DNA of 64,000 bases, from contig NC_067205.1 of assembly GCF_026262505.1 (NCBI RefSeq), positions 4,092,001 to 4,156,000 of the forward strand, given 5' to 3'. Within the stretch, counting starts at the first letter, position 1; each line of letters opens with the position of its first letter. This document shows positions 10,268 to 20,928 of this stretch, one piece after another. The notes under the pieces are model-generated. The model was not told where the DNA came from and ran no database searches. It was given only the letters and a program-made list of their open reading frames with translations. A program made the translations under genes and the position numbers. The DNA is from Trichomonas vaginalis G3 (Eukaryota > Parabasalia > Trichomonadida > Trichomonadidae).

Positions 10268-10341
10268 GCGCGAATCGGGATTTGAACCGAGGTCTTCGAC
10301 GCCTGTAGCGAGGTAGCCCATACCACTGAGCTATGAGCCGC
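10268..10341 (-). tRNA. tRNA-like sequence with A and B boxes
   Basis: On the minus strand this 74-base stretch has a consensus box A (TAGCTCAGTGG), a D arm that pairs (GCTC/GGGC) and an exact box B (GGTTCAAATCC) at normal spacing. The acceptor, anticodon and T stems pair poorly by eye, and no anticodon can be assigned with confidence. It may be a tRNA pseudogene, a tRNA-derived Pol III promoter or a divergent tRNA. It occurs only in copy A, between the minisatellite and a KilA-N cassette. Confidence 0.45.
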
Positions 10342-10408
10342 TTGCATATTTTTAAGTAAAATATAGTATATTTGTCATATAGTGAAGGATGACCAAACTT
10401 AAAAAAAA

Positions 10409-10459
10409 TAAAGTTAGTTTTTTATAAAATATTTTTTTATTTTGTATGTAAAGACAGAT
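10409..10459 (+). promoter_or_regulatory. accessory-class promoter
   Basis: AAAATAAAGTTAGTTTTT followed by an A/T tract and TGTATGTAAAGACAG directly before the ATG. The same block precedes the genes starting at 6,212, 7,468, 8,766, 54,441 and 55,453, always with AAAGTTAGT 45-60 bases before the ATG. Confidence 0.6.
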
Positions 10460-11239
10460 ATGTCAACAACAGAGAACACAACAACAGTTATAGTCCATGA
10501 AGCTATAAATGAAGAATATGAGTACATACAGTTTAACAAACAACTCCGTCTCATTCGTTCGGTCAAAGACGATATGTACCAAATGCAAAGTATTTTGACA
10601 GCATGTTTTGCACCAGATACTAAGAAACCACAAGACTGGTTTGAATTAGATAGCACTCATGAACTCCTCAGTGAGTTTGAACATGTAGAACTTAAAAAGA
10701 TGTACCAAGACAGACAAAACTTACCATCACATCTAAAAGGTATATATGTTCATAAGTTCCTAGTTAGTTCAATAGCAATGTGGGCTTCACCTCGCTATGC
10801 ATGGTATGTTTGTAAACTTCTTGACGAACTTTGTACAAAGCAGAGAGAAGATATGATGAAAGAAGATAAAAGCATACAGAAAAGAATACCACGTTCGGTA
10901 CCAAAAGGAAAGGAAAAGAACTATAAGTATATGATTTATACTGAAGAGATGGAAAATGAAGAAGACAGAGATATGGTTATGTTGCATTTAGTCAGAAGAA
11001 ACAACAAAAGCTTTTACGACCTTGCTAAGATTTACAAATCTGACAGAAATTGGTTCTATCGCGAAAACTTACCGATTTCAATGACACCGAATGAAGATGT
11101 GAAACAAATAGTTCAAGATACGTTACCTCAAACACACTATGATATTAAAGGTTGTACAATACTTACCTTCAAAGAAGATTTGCCGCTACTGAAAGAAAAA
11201 ATAACAGAATATTTCGATAACTTCAAAGAGGAAGAGTAA
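10460..11239 (+). CDS. KilA-N protein with DUF3627-like C-terminus, 259 residues (element A)
   Basis: The N-terminal half is KilA-N-like (DDMYQMQSILTACF ... LLSEFEHVELKKMYQD) and ends in the family's usual GIYVHKFLVSSIAMWASPRYAWYV. The C-terminal region (YKYMIYTEEMENEEDRDMVM ... LVRRNNKSFYDLAKIYKSD) resembles the DUF3627-type domain seen after KilA-N in poxvirus-like and giant viruses. It is likely a DNA-binding regulator. The ATG is fixed by the adjoining promoter/leader. The gene is absent from copy B. It is flanked by two unrelated 22-base minisatellites. Confidence 0.7.
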   Translation: MSTTENTTTVIVHEAINEEYEYIQFNKQLRLIRSVKDDMYQMQSILTACFAPDTKKPQDWFELDSTHELLSEFEHVELKKMYQDRQNLPSHLKGIYVHKFLVSSIAMWASPRYAWYVCKLLDELCTKQREDMMKEDKSIQKRIPRSVPKGKEKNYKYMIYTEEMENEEDRDMVMLHLVRRNNKSFYDLAKIYKSDRNWFYRENLPISMTPNEDVKQIVQDTLPQTHYDIKGCTILTFKEDLPLLKEKITEYFDNFKEEE

Positions 11240-11314
11240 ATGAACCATTTATTTTTGGTCTTGACTTCAGATGGCTCAGGTAGCTCTATAAGGTAAATTG
11301 TCTTGTCAAATCCT

Positions 11315-11705
11315 TCTGGCATTCCGAGTCCTTCCATCCGACATTCCGAGTCCTTCCATCCGACATTCCAAGTCCTTCCATCCGACATTCCAAGTCCTTC
11401 CTTCCAACATTCCGAGTCCTTCCTTCCAACAAGAAAAAAATTTCCCGACAACTGGAAAAAAATTTCCTGACAACTGGAAAAAAATTTCCTGTTGTTCGTC
11501 CGTAAACCATTCAAATTTTCGAAAATTGAGAACTTTTTGGTCGAACTTCAGAAAAAGTTTTTCCTTCCGACAGAAAAAGTTTTTCCTTCCGACATTCCGA
11601 GTTTTTCCTTCCGACATTCCGAGTCCTTCCTTCCGACATTCCGAGTCCTTCCTTCCGACATTCCGAGTCCTTCCTTCCGACATTCCGAGTCCTTCCTTCC
11701 GACAG
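11315..11705. repeat. second 22-bp minisatellite (CATTCCGAGTCCTTCCTTCC unit)
   Basis: Two blocks of 22-base units (11,315-11,430 and 11,560-11,705) flank 22-base repeats of a different word (core GGAAAAAAATTTCCTGACA, about 11,440-11,490). Open frames on both strands here (ESFLPTFRVLPS and SECRKEGLGM repeats) are by-products of the repeat. Unrelated in sequence to the block at 9,480 but of identical period. Just after it, 11,706-11,794 could encode a short P/E-rich tail (ESIPKPEEPKAAEPQQTY), possibly the end of a lost gene. Confidence 0.85.
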
Positions 11706-11813
11706 GACACAAACGAATGTCCCACGTACCACCAACCGAGTCCATTCCAAAGCCAGAAGAACCGAAAGCTGCAGAACCACAACAGACTTACTAAGACTAA
11801 ACACTTAGATTTT

Positions 11814-12689
11814 TTACGCTTGACTTTTTACAATTTGAACTTTGTTTGCGTAGATATGAATTCTGAAAGAAGTATGAGGGTCTTGTATGACTTTGTACTT
11901 CTCCCATAGTTCATGTCTGTCAAACTTACCTGCCATGGACTCTTTCATAAGTTCCATGAAATCGTCTTCGGACAATCCGGGGAAAAGTACAATGTCAGTA
12001 AGTATTCTCTTTACATCCTTACTTAAACTCTTTGCTGTCTGTACACATATTACGACTGAGATGTTAAAGTGTCTGAGCTTCTTAAGAATTCGACACATGT
12101 CTTGTTCTCTATTCTTTAACAAAGGATGAGAGGCGAAATCATCTAAGATAAGAAGACATCTATGAGGGTAAGTCTTCCAATCGTAAGATTGCAATTTCTT
12201 CGAAATGTATTCTATCTCTTTCTGTTTGTTTCTGAAGTGTTTCTTCTCTAATATTCTCTGCATTTCCTCATTAGGGTCTTTAAACTTAGAATTTATATAC
12301 TCATTTATAGCATTGTACTTCAAAACTCTTCTTTGGTACTTCTTTATCCAATCTAACAACTCAGAGTCTTTTATACATACTAACTTAGACTTCTTTATAA
12401 TATCTTTGAACGAATTGACGGTTTGGTCAAATTGACCAGAAGTACTACAAATAACAACTAACTCATAGAATGGGTTCTTCTCATCTAGTTCTTGTTGTTG
12501 TGCAGCCATTTTAAGATAAGTGAAAGTCTTACCCGACCCAGGCGGTGCAATTAGACCTGTTATACCATTCTGAGCAAATAAGAACTTGTCATGTATGGGT
12601 TTTATCTGAGCATTTTCCAACTTCCTCTTGTTCTTGTTTAAAACATTCTCAAATTTCTTGTCAATGTCAGCAAACTTTTTTTCTAACAT
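11814..12689 (-). CDS. HerA/FtsK-type genome-packaging ATPase, 291 residues (element A)
   Basis: Walker A is GLIAPPGSGKTFTYL and Walker B is RCLLILDDFASHPLL. A later ICVQTAKSL region fits the sensor strand of A32-like packaging ATPases. This is a core gene of Polintons and nucleocytoplasmic large DNA viruses, pumping DNA into capsids. I chose the ATG at 12,689 because the same length is kept in copy B and because it gives a clean 36-base divergent spacer to the plus-strand gene at 12,726. Confidence 0.85.
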   Translation of the reverse strand: MLEKKFADIDKKFENVLNKNKRKLENAQIKPIHDKFLFAQNGITGLIAPPGSGKTFTYLKMAAQQQELDEKNPFYELVVICSTSGQFDQTVNSFKDIIKKSKLVCIKDSELLDWIKKYQRRVLKYNAINEYINSKFKDPNEEMQRILEKKHFRNKQKEIEYISKKLQSYDWKTYPHRCLLILDDFASHPLLKNREQDMCRILKKLRHFNISVVICVQTAKSLSKDVKRILTDIVLFPGLSEDDFMELMKESMAGKFDRHELWEKYKVIQDPHTSFRIHIYANKVQIVKSQA

Positions 12690-12725
12690 ATTTTTAGAAA
12701 AATTAAAAATTTTATCTTTTAGGAA

Positions 12726-13174
12726 ATGTCTAGCGATTTCGCTATCTATATTCGAGACAAGCTTTTCGACAGCAAAACATCTGTAGACCATAAATCTTAC
12801 ATAGTGTAAACAAGAAAGGTGAATTTGTTCTAAAGTTCTGTTTCTGGGAATATGACAAGAACCATAAAACATTAAGCAGAGAAGTCTTAAAATTTGTCAA
12901 TGACAGACTTGTTGACAGAGATGACGCCGATTGGAAAGCTGAAGTCCAACAAAAGTTCTTAGAATGCAAAGAAGACACATGCGCTGTTCTTGAAGATGAA
13001 ATAGAAAACAGAATAGAAGAGCTATTAAAGGACAAAGACCTTTTACAAAAATATGGTTCTGAGAAGTTTGACATAACTCCACCAGAGAAGAAGAAGAAGA
13101 GAGAGAAGAAAGAAAAGAAAGTAGAAGAAGAGAAGAAAGAACCTGAACCAGAGAAAAAGAAATTTGACATGTAA
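12726..13174 (+). pseudogene. lysine-rich-tailed protein, counterpart of 151-residue protein (element A)
   Basis: Divergent partner of the ATPase. The N-terminal region is SSDFAIYIRDKLFDS. The middle is helical and acidic (CAVLEDEIENRIEEL). The C-terminus is a K/E/P-rich tail ending KKKFDM. No family recognised. A basic tail next to the packaging ATPase is compatible with DNA or virion binding, but this is a guess. Confidence 0.55.
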
Positions 13175-13190
13175 AAATAAAATTTTATTT

Positions 13191-13606
13191 TTAGAACATT
13201 TCTGGGTCAATGTCAATGTTCTCTTCCTCTTAGGAGCAAACTGGCTTAGACTCTAAAATCTTTTTACCAATTTACCTTGAACTTCAACTATCTTAGACTC
13301 ATAATATTCATAGTCGTCTGCTTTCTTTGGTTCATAAGGTATAACAAGTTTGTATGCTTTGCCTTCTTCGAGTTTTGAGAACTTTCTGTCAAAATTTTCT
13401 TTGACTGCTAACAAACCTTCTATGTCTAAGTCTTCAAAAGTTGCACCACTTTTTCTAACAACAGCAAACTTAACTGGTGCAATGTTCCAAACTTTGTCAA
13501 ATGTAGACTTTTCAAAATGGTAGAAGTAAACATTCAAATATGCGAATGGAGCTAACTTATCTTTGACTTCTGTCATGTACTTATTTACTGAGATGAATTT
13601 TGTCAT
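13191..13606 (-). pseudogene. acidic-tailed small protein, counterpart of 139-residue protein (element A)
   Basis: Contains FAYLNVYFYHFEKSTFDKVW, LDIEGLLAVKENFDR and YKLVIPYEPKKADDYEYYES. In copy B the end is acidic. A compact beta-rich protein with an acidic tail beside a replicative helicase could be a single-strand DNA-binding protein, but no diagnostic motif was seen. The start follows the AAATATTTTTTT-type late leader. Confidence 0.5.
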
Positions 13607-13775
13607 CTTTTCTATCGGATAAAAAAAATATTTTTTTAAAAAAAACGTTTTAAAATGGTATGCCATATAGCTTCTTGAATTTGTTAAGAAGTATTCGAAC
13701 GTTTTTTCCATCTGTATCTCTAGCGTTTACATGAGCATAGCCCGTCTTAGTAAATATACTTGTAATTCCTATAGT

Positions 13776-14227
13776 TTACGCCGGTATAAAAGTAGAAAGA
13801 GTCTTGTCTTCGCTGTAGTAAAACTCAAACGTATGCTTACCATAGTCTGTAATTTCAATTGCTTCATCTTCTAGTTCGTCGACAAATTCGAATACAATAT
13901 CTCGAAATTTGCCTATGTTCTTATTGTTTTCAGAACATGTGACCCAACGCAAGTTCTCAAGTCTATTGTCGTTTCTTATATGGTTTATATGGTCTACAAG
14001 AGGTAGATTGTTAGGGTTCGGTATAAAATGAGTTGCAATGACAATATGTTTAAAATAGTGTTTTCCACTCATCTTCATAGTAGTATATCCGTCATTTCGC
14101 TCCCATTCGCTTAAAACTCTTTTTGTCTTTTGTTTTCTGACTTCAAATGACCACAACAGTGAATTTCATATTTTCCATCTAACAAACAAGTTTCCCAACG
14201 GTCTTCTCCAACAAACTCAGCGTACAT
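13776..14227 (-). pseudogene. HNH homing-type endonuclease (element A only)
   Basis: The HNH-3 core is clear: PLVDHINHIRNDNRLENLRWV, followed by CSENNKN. Upstream on the same strand a NUMOD4-like leader begins MYAEFVGEDRWE. In phages, this type of gene is usually a free-standing homing endonuclease. In copy B the same slot between the acidic-tailed protein and the helicase holds a different 72-residue gene with the same first seven residues. Broken. Confidence 0.7.
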
Positions 14228-14261
14228 TTCAAATAAAATAAAAAAATATTTTTTTTAAAAT

Positions 14262-15493
14262 TTACTCAGAAAATTTTTCTTTATATACACCATTCTGAAC
14301 ATCTAAAAGATTTTTGACATTTGCCAAGAATGTTCGTTTAGAAGCTGCCATATAACCATATTCTTGACAATACTGTTTATATGAATCGTACAATGACCTT
14401 TCATCTAAACACTCAAAGTCAGTTTCATCTACGAACAGTTCATATACACTCTTGTTTGCTTCTAACAATGTTTGTCTCTCTTCGGTATGTGGAATTTGTC
14501 TTGGATTGAACTTAGAAATATCTAATGTCATAAAGTATGAGAACAAATGGTTGTAAAACTCTGGTGTCAAAGTTTCTGCTAAGTCGTCAAAATATTCTGT
14601 ATCTTGCATATGAGAATCTGACGTTCTGACAACTACATATCTTCTGTCAGAACTTTCTAACTTCATCGGAACAACATTGTTTGAAACCATAATGAAATTT
14701 GCAACATTTTCACAAACGCTTTGGTCTTTATATTTTCTTTCAACAACTCCAACTTTTGTCTGTTATAAGACTCTTCAAAGCAATCTGAGTCAAAACTTTT
14801 GTTGTATCTATACTTTGAAGTTCATTGCAACTATAAGTTTCATATTCTCTATTGAGGAGTTAAATTTACCGCAGATGTTTTCTAAGTTTGTCATATTCGG
14901 ATTCGAATAGCCCTCTAACAGTTTGCACAAAATATCTGTAAAGAAAGTATTCTTACCAGTTCCTTGTTTTCCAATTATAATGAGAGCAGTTTCATTTTAG
15001 CACTTGGAATGTTGTAAGATGTTTGCAAACCAACATAAATATACTCATAGACTCTTTCGTTTCCATTGCATATAATTTCTTTGACATGGTCTAACCAAGC
15101 TTCTATAATATTTTTCTTTCCATTCTAACTTGTTCATATTATATCCAGTGAAGATAGAATAGAAGTTTGGAGAAGGTGTATAGAACTTTATACCACGAAC
15201 TGAAAAATCTTCAAGTTTTGACAATAAGATATCCCAAGCATCTAACATCTTCATACCAACTTGTACGACTTTTATTTTCTTAAGTTTCTGTCTACATTCT
15301 TGTTCTGAAACTATGGTTGCTCTTGGTTTGTTAAAGACAACATCCCATTCTTTCATGACATAACATTCTGGGGCAGAGTCGACATAAATGACTAAACGTT
15401 TCAATTCTCGACTGCTTTGTTATAGTCTCTAAATGGACACATATTTCTGAACGCTTGGAAGTCATAAAAATCTGAAACGTCTATTCTGTACAT
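14262..15493 (-). pseudogene. SF3 (D5-like) helicase region (element A)
   Basis: Walker A of the SF3 type (GKQGTGKN) lies at about 14,945-14,978. A downstream MVSNNVVPMKLESSDRRYVV block matches motif C and the arginine-finger region. The C-terminal winged-helix-like region is LYDSYKQYCQEYGY ... KNLLDVQNG. Upstream is the FYSIFTGYN phrase typical of D5_N. It starts MYRIDVSDFYDF after a TATTTTTTTATTTTTAT leader. It would unwind DNA during replication. Broken. Confidence 0.75.
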
Positions 15494-15520
15494 TTTTTAT
15501 AAAAATAAAAAAATATTTTT

Positions 15521-16322
15521 TTATTCTTGACTTTGTTGTTGCATTTGTTCCATTTGTTTGCATTGTTTCTTGAGCTATTTGTTGTTGAAGTTGTTCTTGT
15601 AGTACAATACTTTCACCAGTTGCATCTTCCAATTCGAAACTTTCTGCCGTCATTGACAAATACATAGGACATAAAAGTTTACAGGAACAAAGTTTGCGTC
15701 AACTAAGGTTAAGTTTATGTTTGCTAAAGTGTTTGAGTTTACTAAAGCTGAAACTCTGCATTCGAATGAACAATAGGCAAACCAGCAGAGAAAGTGTTGT
15801 TTATACGCATGAGTATCTTTTGGTCATAGTAGTTTCTGTCGACATTCGAATAGCACTTTGAACCTAAGTTTGAAACAATATATAAAATAGGTGTACTTAA
15901 AGTCAATGGAACAGACAAACCTTGTATGACACCTTTTCCTGTTATAGGAAACTGTTGGTAGTAAAAACCAGATATAAGTTTTGTATTATAGCTCATATCG
16001 TTTATACTAAACTCAGTCGGACATCCAAACATAATGAAACCCTGCTCTAGTTGCAGCACATGTTACATCCGTCCTTAAAGTATTAAATAAGTCAACAAAA
16101 CCTGTTGGTGGTAATATCTGAGTAAGTATCTTCAAAGAAGTATTTTTTACCATTCACAACAACAAAGTCTTCTGGTGTCAAAAGAGCAAAACAGGCTTTA
16201 GTCGTCATTGTGTTTAAGGTTAGTTTACAATATCGTCCTTGAGGACTTTGTAAGTTTGTTGTTATAGAATATGACTCAGGGTTTTTAGTCGTAATAGTAT
16301 AAACCACTATGTCTTCTGCCAT
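15521..16322 (-). pseudogene. candidate minor capsid (penton-like) protein (element A)
   Basis: The part corresponds to the 268-residue protein of copy B. It is beta-rich with segments YCKLTLNTMTTKACFALLTP, ILYIVSNLGSKCYSN and LTLVDANFVPVKLL, followed by a glutamine-rich tail. Size and position next to the major capsid candidate fit the single jelly-roll penton protein of Polintons. That identification is inference, since jelly-roll folds cannot be proven by eye. Confidence 0.5.
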
Positions 16323-16326
16323 TTAC

Positions 16327-16909
16327 TTAGCAAATAAATTTTTAATGAAATGTTGTGGTCGTCAAATATTTTTATGACGTCTGGGAAACTATATTTTAAG
16401 TTCAACGTTTCACCTCCTTTCATAACGTATATCTTGTCAATGACATTATATGAAAACACCACAGCAACTAATGTCGGGTTCTATTTCTTTGATGTTTATA
16501 TCGTCTGCCTCTGTCAAAAGTTTCAATAGTTCTTTCAAAATTTCATGAGGTGCGATGACATATGAGTTCACTTTTACAGGGTTGTGCTCAACCAAGTTTA
16601 ACATTATACCCAAAGCTTGACAAAATCTTCTCCTGAGTTTTAAGTTTGTTTAAGTTGTTGGTAGTCATTTCGAATATCTGCAACAGAACTTAAGTCTCTG
16701 CTAACTTCAGGGTATGTTGGTTGTTCTTTTACAGGAACTATTGTTATACCATCTTGGTCTTCGTATGGTTTCCCCACTTCAACATCTCTTTCTTTGACAT
16801 TGACAACAACACTTTGACTGTTTGTTTGAGTTGGTGAATTTAACTTCACATCTGCCACCGCCATTAAACCTTTTGAAACACTTACGCTTCTATTTTTCGG
16901 AAATGACAT
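16327..16909 (-). pseudogene. coiled-coil protein between capsid candidates (element A)
   Basis: Starts MSFPKNRSVSVSKGLMAV, then an acidic linker (VEVGKPYEDQDGITIVPV), a helical middle (SVADIRNDYQQL) and a C-terminal domain seen best in copy B (VLKELLKLLTEADDI). Unrecognised. Lying between the two capsid candidates it is probably a virion or assembly protein. An 18-base divergent spacer separates it from the next plus-strand gene. Confidence 0.5.
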
Positions 16910-16927
16910 TTTACTTAGAATAAAAAG

Positions 16928-17300
16928 ATGGACGTATTTGAGTATCTCTTCGAATTGAAGCAAAACAAAGTTTACACACACAAACAATACAAGTTCATTG
17001 ATAGAATAGTTCTTTACACAAACAATGGAAAATGTTATAGAATAGCAGTCTTTGCTGAACCAAATATTTTCATAAAGCAAAGAAAGTTGGTATAACCGAG
17101 ATGGTGAAAGTTCTTGAAGCAGACAAAAATATAACAACAAAACTGACCGATATTTCTAAAGGTAAGTTTATAATACAATTTTATGTCAAAACTGGCGTAC
17201 TGTCAATATTTGACGGAGAGAAGTCAGTTCAAGAACAACTTACTGACCTGCTGCCAAATCTGCTCGATGGAAGCTGTCGTTATGCCAATCTGAGGAGCCC
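16928..17300 (+). pseudogene. small protein overlapping the end of the capsid gene (element A)
   Basis: Starts MDVFEYLFELKQNKVYTHKQYKF and contains KNITTKLTDISKGKFI. It runs convergently into the 3' end of the major capsid candidate on the other strand. No family recognised. The end is uncertain, because the last tens of codons overlap the capsid gene antisense. Confidence 0.45.
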
Positions 17301-18841
17301 CAGCAGGTTTCATCGAACGAATCTCAAAAGAGCATCTTCCGTGAAAAGTGCTATTGGTTTTGTAAACTTCTTTGCTCTCAGTTCATCTGGACCGTCTCTG
17401 TCACCAGTATATTGTATTTGAACTGTACCAACAGTTGAAATACCACCCATAAAGTCTTCTGAGTCAGCAAATGGAATGCCAAGCCAAAAGTTTGAACGGT
17501 CTCCATTTGTATATTGAGTTTTTTGACCTCCTGTATGAGTCCATACTTTCACATATGGCATAATAGAACTTTGCATTTCAGGGTTAATGGTTGTTGTGAA
17601 GTTGTTGTTAAAGTTCATAGCATCTAATGTCAAGTTGTATGACCTCATATCCTCAACTGTAGAATATTCTTCTCTTGGATAATATTTGCCATCTATGTTT
17701 ATATGATATTTAATACCAGGGTTGTAGAAACAAGAATAGTCATTTATAGTTCGTCTGAACAGTACAAACATAGTATCTGCATGTTTCATTGCAGTTGTTA
17801 AGGCAATATCTGTTCTTGCACCTGGGTCAGCACTTTGGTTTCCAACTTCACCTGCAAAGTCTTTGACAGATATTTGGTGTATAGGGAACATAAGTGGAAC
17901 TGCAATATATTTGGCAGCTAAAGCATTTGAAATATCTGGGTCCAACATATAGACTGCAAGTCTGCTTTCTATTCTCTTGCATTCAAATTTTTCGCATGTG
18001 AACTTAACTGGGTCCCAAGCAGTTCCAGCAGCATTGAAATAGTAGTTTACTTCAGTGTTGAAGTTTGAGAAACCAAAGTCTAAGTCAACTTTGTCTTTGC
18101 AAAAGTCACAGAACTTGGCTCCACCAGTTCCAGCTACAGCAATGCTGAATGGGTCTTGTGTTGGTGCAATGACTAAGTTATTTTTGCTTGAGTAAGTTCG
18201 ATAGAAATTTTTCCTGCCCAGTTTGGCAAGTATCTTAAAAACCTGAAGATGAGGAAAGATGACAAAGGAACTCTAAGTTTCAGTTTTACTTTAGTGACAG
18301 CATTTCCATCTGAACCAGAAAGGTTAACATAAACTCCTGGAACGTTAGGGTCAAGTCTTCTTATTTTCTCAATAGTTGCATACTGGTCTGTTTGTTCTCT
18401 AGCTTGTGGTTGTACTGAGTTTCTCAAAGCGAACCATTCATAGTTTGCCCATGTTACTGTTTGAACTAAGTCAGAGTTAGAATATATCTTATATCCCATG
18501 AAAACTTCTGGAGCATATTGGTATCCGACATAGAAAATTCCATTGCAACCTTTCTTGTCAGACAACTTGGCAGAAGGTTTTATTTCAATGTCTTGTTCCA
18601 CGTATAAGAATGAGTTGTCAATAGAAATTATATGAAACCTGTCGCAAGCAATATCTACTGTTGTTGAAGAACCTTCTCCAAACTCACCTACGTTTCCATA
18701 AGAAACAGCAGTTGTATATTCGTAAGTTCCAGGAACTATTTCTGACCTTCTAATGGCATTGTCGCATTCGTTATACCATTCGGAAACATTTCCGTTCATG
18801 GCATCCAAAACTGTTGGCGTTATATTCTGAGCGGCGTACAT
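17240..18841 (-). pseudogene. candidate major capsid protein, double jelly-roll type (element A)
   Basis: About 530 residues. The N-terminus is MYAAQNITPTVLDAMNGN. The middle SFLIFRFLRYLPNWAGKISI and later blocks (YIAVPLMFPIHQISVKDFAG, CFYNPGIKYHINIDG, SNFWLGIPFADSED) are beta-rich. Length, order (ATPase, helicase, minor then major capsid) and composition match the Polinton/Maverick double jelly-roll protein. Structure prediction would decide it. Confidence 0.6.
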
Positions 18842-18873
18842 TTCATATGAGTAAAAATATAGAATAGTTGGAT

Positions 18874-20902
18874 TTATATGTCATAATAGAACCCACGTGG
18901 ACCAAGCTTTACTTTCTTCCTGACTGAGTTTTTAACTCTTCTTTTTCCTTCATTGCCCTCTGCTTCAAGTTGTTGCATCTTTGCCTCATGTTCACCTAGT
19001 ATGTTGTAAATTTCCCATGTCCTTTTTGCCTTTGGGCTCTGGTCGCCCATCTCAGGTAACCTATATCCTAGAAAGAGTTTGTCATAGTCTGTATTTGAGT
19101 CTTTGCGTATTGTTTGCATGACTCTTTCCTGAGTTTCTGGTTCAAGCTCTTCAAACAGAGCTTGTCCATATGGAATAAGCTCGTTTCCAAATATATGTTT
19201 TTGTAGCCATTCTGGTTTTCTTTCCATGTTACCAATAATATCTTTTGTGAATGGGAAAGCTTTTACCCAATCTTTCAGTCTTGCGTCGTTTATTTCTGTA
19301 GTTGGTTTTATTTTGTCAAGGAACATGTTTTTCAATACTAACATTTCATTTGGTACTGTCCATTTGAGTTTTCTTAAATATTCATCCCTTCTCGATTCAT
19401 CGCCTGCAAAGTAAGTTTTTATGACATTTTGTAAACTTTCGTTTGCAAGGTCATGTACAATAGGTTCTCTTCCTTCTCCCTCCCTAACTTTCTTTCTAAA
19501 CTCTTCACCAAATATACCATCTCTATGGTTCTGTGTAGTTCTTTGAGATAAATGTTCTAGAACGTCAGGTGTTATATTTCCATCAGCCATGTTCATTTCA
19601 TACTGGTTCAAAATATCTGCATCTTTCATATCTTTCAATGGCATTAAAGCCGCGCTTAAAATACCAGCTATATCTGGTTCACCATTGACTTCCATTGCGT
19701 CTACAACTTCTTGGAATTGTGGTTGTAAGTTTATGAACCACCTATCTGGATTAGCTTTATGACCCCATCTCATTGTAGTTCCATCGTCTGCAGAAACAAA
19801 AGTAGGTTTGTTTCCATCTTGGCTAGGTTCTGAATGAACTTTAAACAATGTTTCATTTCTATATGTTTTCTTGAAATTTAACCTTTTATCTTCACCGAGT
19901 TCATCCGAAGATTGAACGTTAAATGCTCGTAAGTAAAAAGGGTTGTTGTATTTGTGTACATTTTTTTTCAGTTCTTCCATTCTATGCTGAATATTTTCAT
20001 CTGGTGCTGGAGTCTTTTGTATGTCGGCAAACATTTTTCGATATTCTTCTACTATGTCAGCCGAATTTTTTTTTAGACTCTTGGAAATATTCCATATTCT
20101 CCGCATACTCTTGTTGAGGGTCAAGATTTTTCGGCTGTTCCAAATCTTCATCTAGTTCTGTGAAGTTAGTTTCCAAAGGAGTGACTTGTTCGTTTCCTTC
20201 AGGCTCTTCTAGCTGTTGTTGCTGAACTATTTCTTCCATGTCTGGTTGTATCTGAACTATTTCTTCCTGTGGAGTTTCTTGTACCTCATCTGCTGGCATT
20301 TCATATATTCCGAGACCGTTTTTAACAATTTCCCTATCTACGTCATCCGCATTCATAAGCTTTTGTTCTTTCGTTCCGTCTCTATTTTTTACGCGTTTCA
20401 TGACGAAAGTTGAATTGTCATTTAGCTCTGACATCAAATATCTCGGAGTAAATTCATCCATGTCATTTGGATGATATGCTATTAAATCATATCCCTTAGC
20501 GAGCTTGTATTTTCCAGGTTTGAGATTATATCCGTTTTGGTGCTGAGCCATAAAGCTAAATAGGTTCGGGTCAGTATTTCCATCCTTGAACTTTCCAATA
20601 GCTTCTTTATATCTGTCACTAAAGTCAACAGTATCTGGGAAACCACACTCTTCTTTAAGCATTTTTAAGAATTCTTGGTTTCCTTGTTCTCTACTTCTTT
20701 TATGTCCTTGCTCTGTTTGTGGTTGTTGTTGTGCAGGGTTTTGAACTGTTGGTTGTTGTGCTGGTTGTGGAGGTGGTTGTTGTGCTGGTTGTTGTGCATG
20801 CCTGTGTCTGTGTCCATGTGACGATGTAAATGTGTTAGGTAGTCCTGGTGCAGGTGCTTCTCTTGGGGGGTTTGGTGGTATATAAGTTCCACCAGCTGGC
20901 AC
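18874..20902 (-). pseudogene. large virion-type protein region: P/Q-rich N-terminus, helical C-terminus (element A)
   Basis: The upstream part is P/H/Q-rich (HGHRHRHAQQPAQQPPP) and then acidic and Q-rich. The downstream part is helical and charged (TRTYRNETLF-like blocks, WFINLQPQFQEVVDAM, KPEWLQKHIFGNELIPYGQ) and ends KKVKLGPRGFYYDI. No family is recognised. It follows the capsid gene on the same strand and is probably structural. The copy B counterpart runs off the window at 64,000. Confidence 0.5.
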
Positions 20903-20928
20903 ATATGTTCCATCTGCAGCGTAATGTC

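Noticed and set aside
11286-11909. Overlapping repetitive open frames on both strands (SECRKEGLGM and ESFLPTFRVLPS repeats)
   Set aside because: By-products of a 22-base minisatellite; only the short P/E-rich tail near 11,720-11,794 might be real.
13742-14690. Small plus-strand open frames within helicase and capsid regions
   Set aside because: Antisense shadows with no family, no promoter-type leader, and not kept between the two copies.
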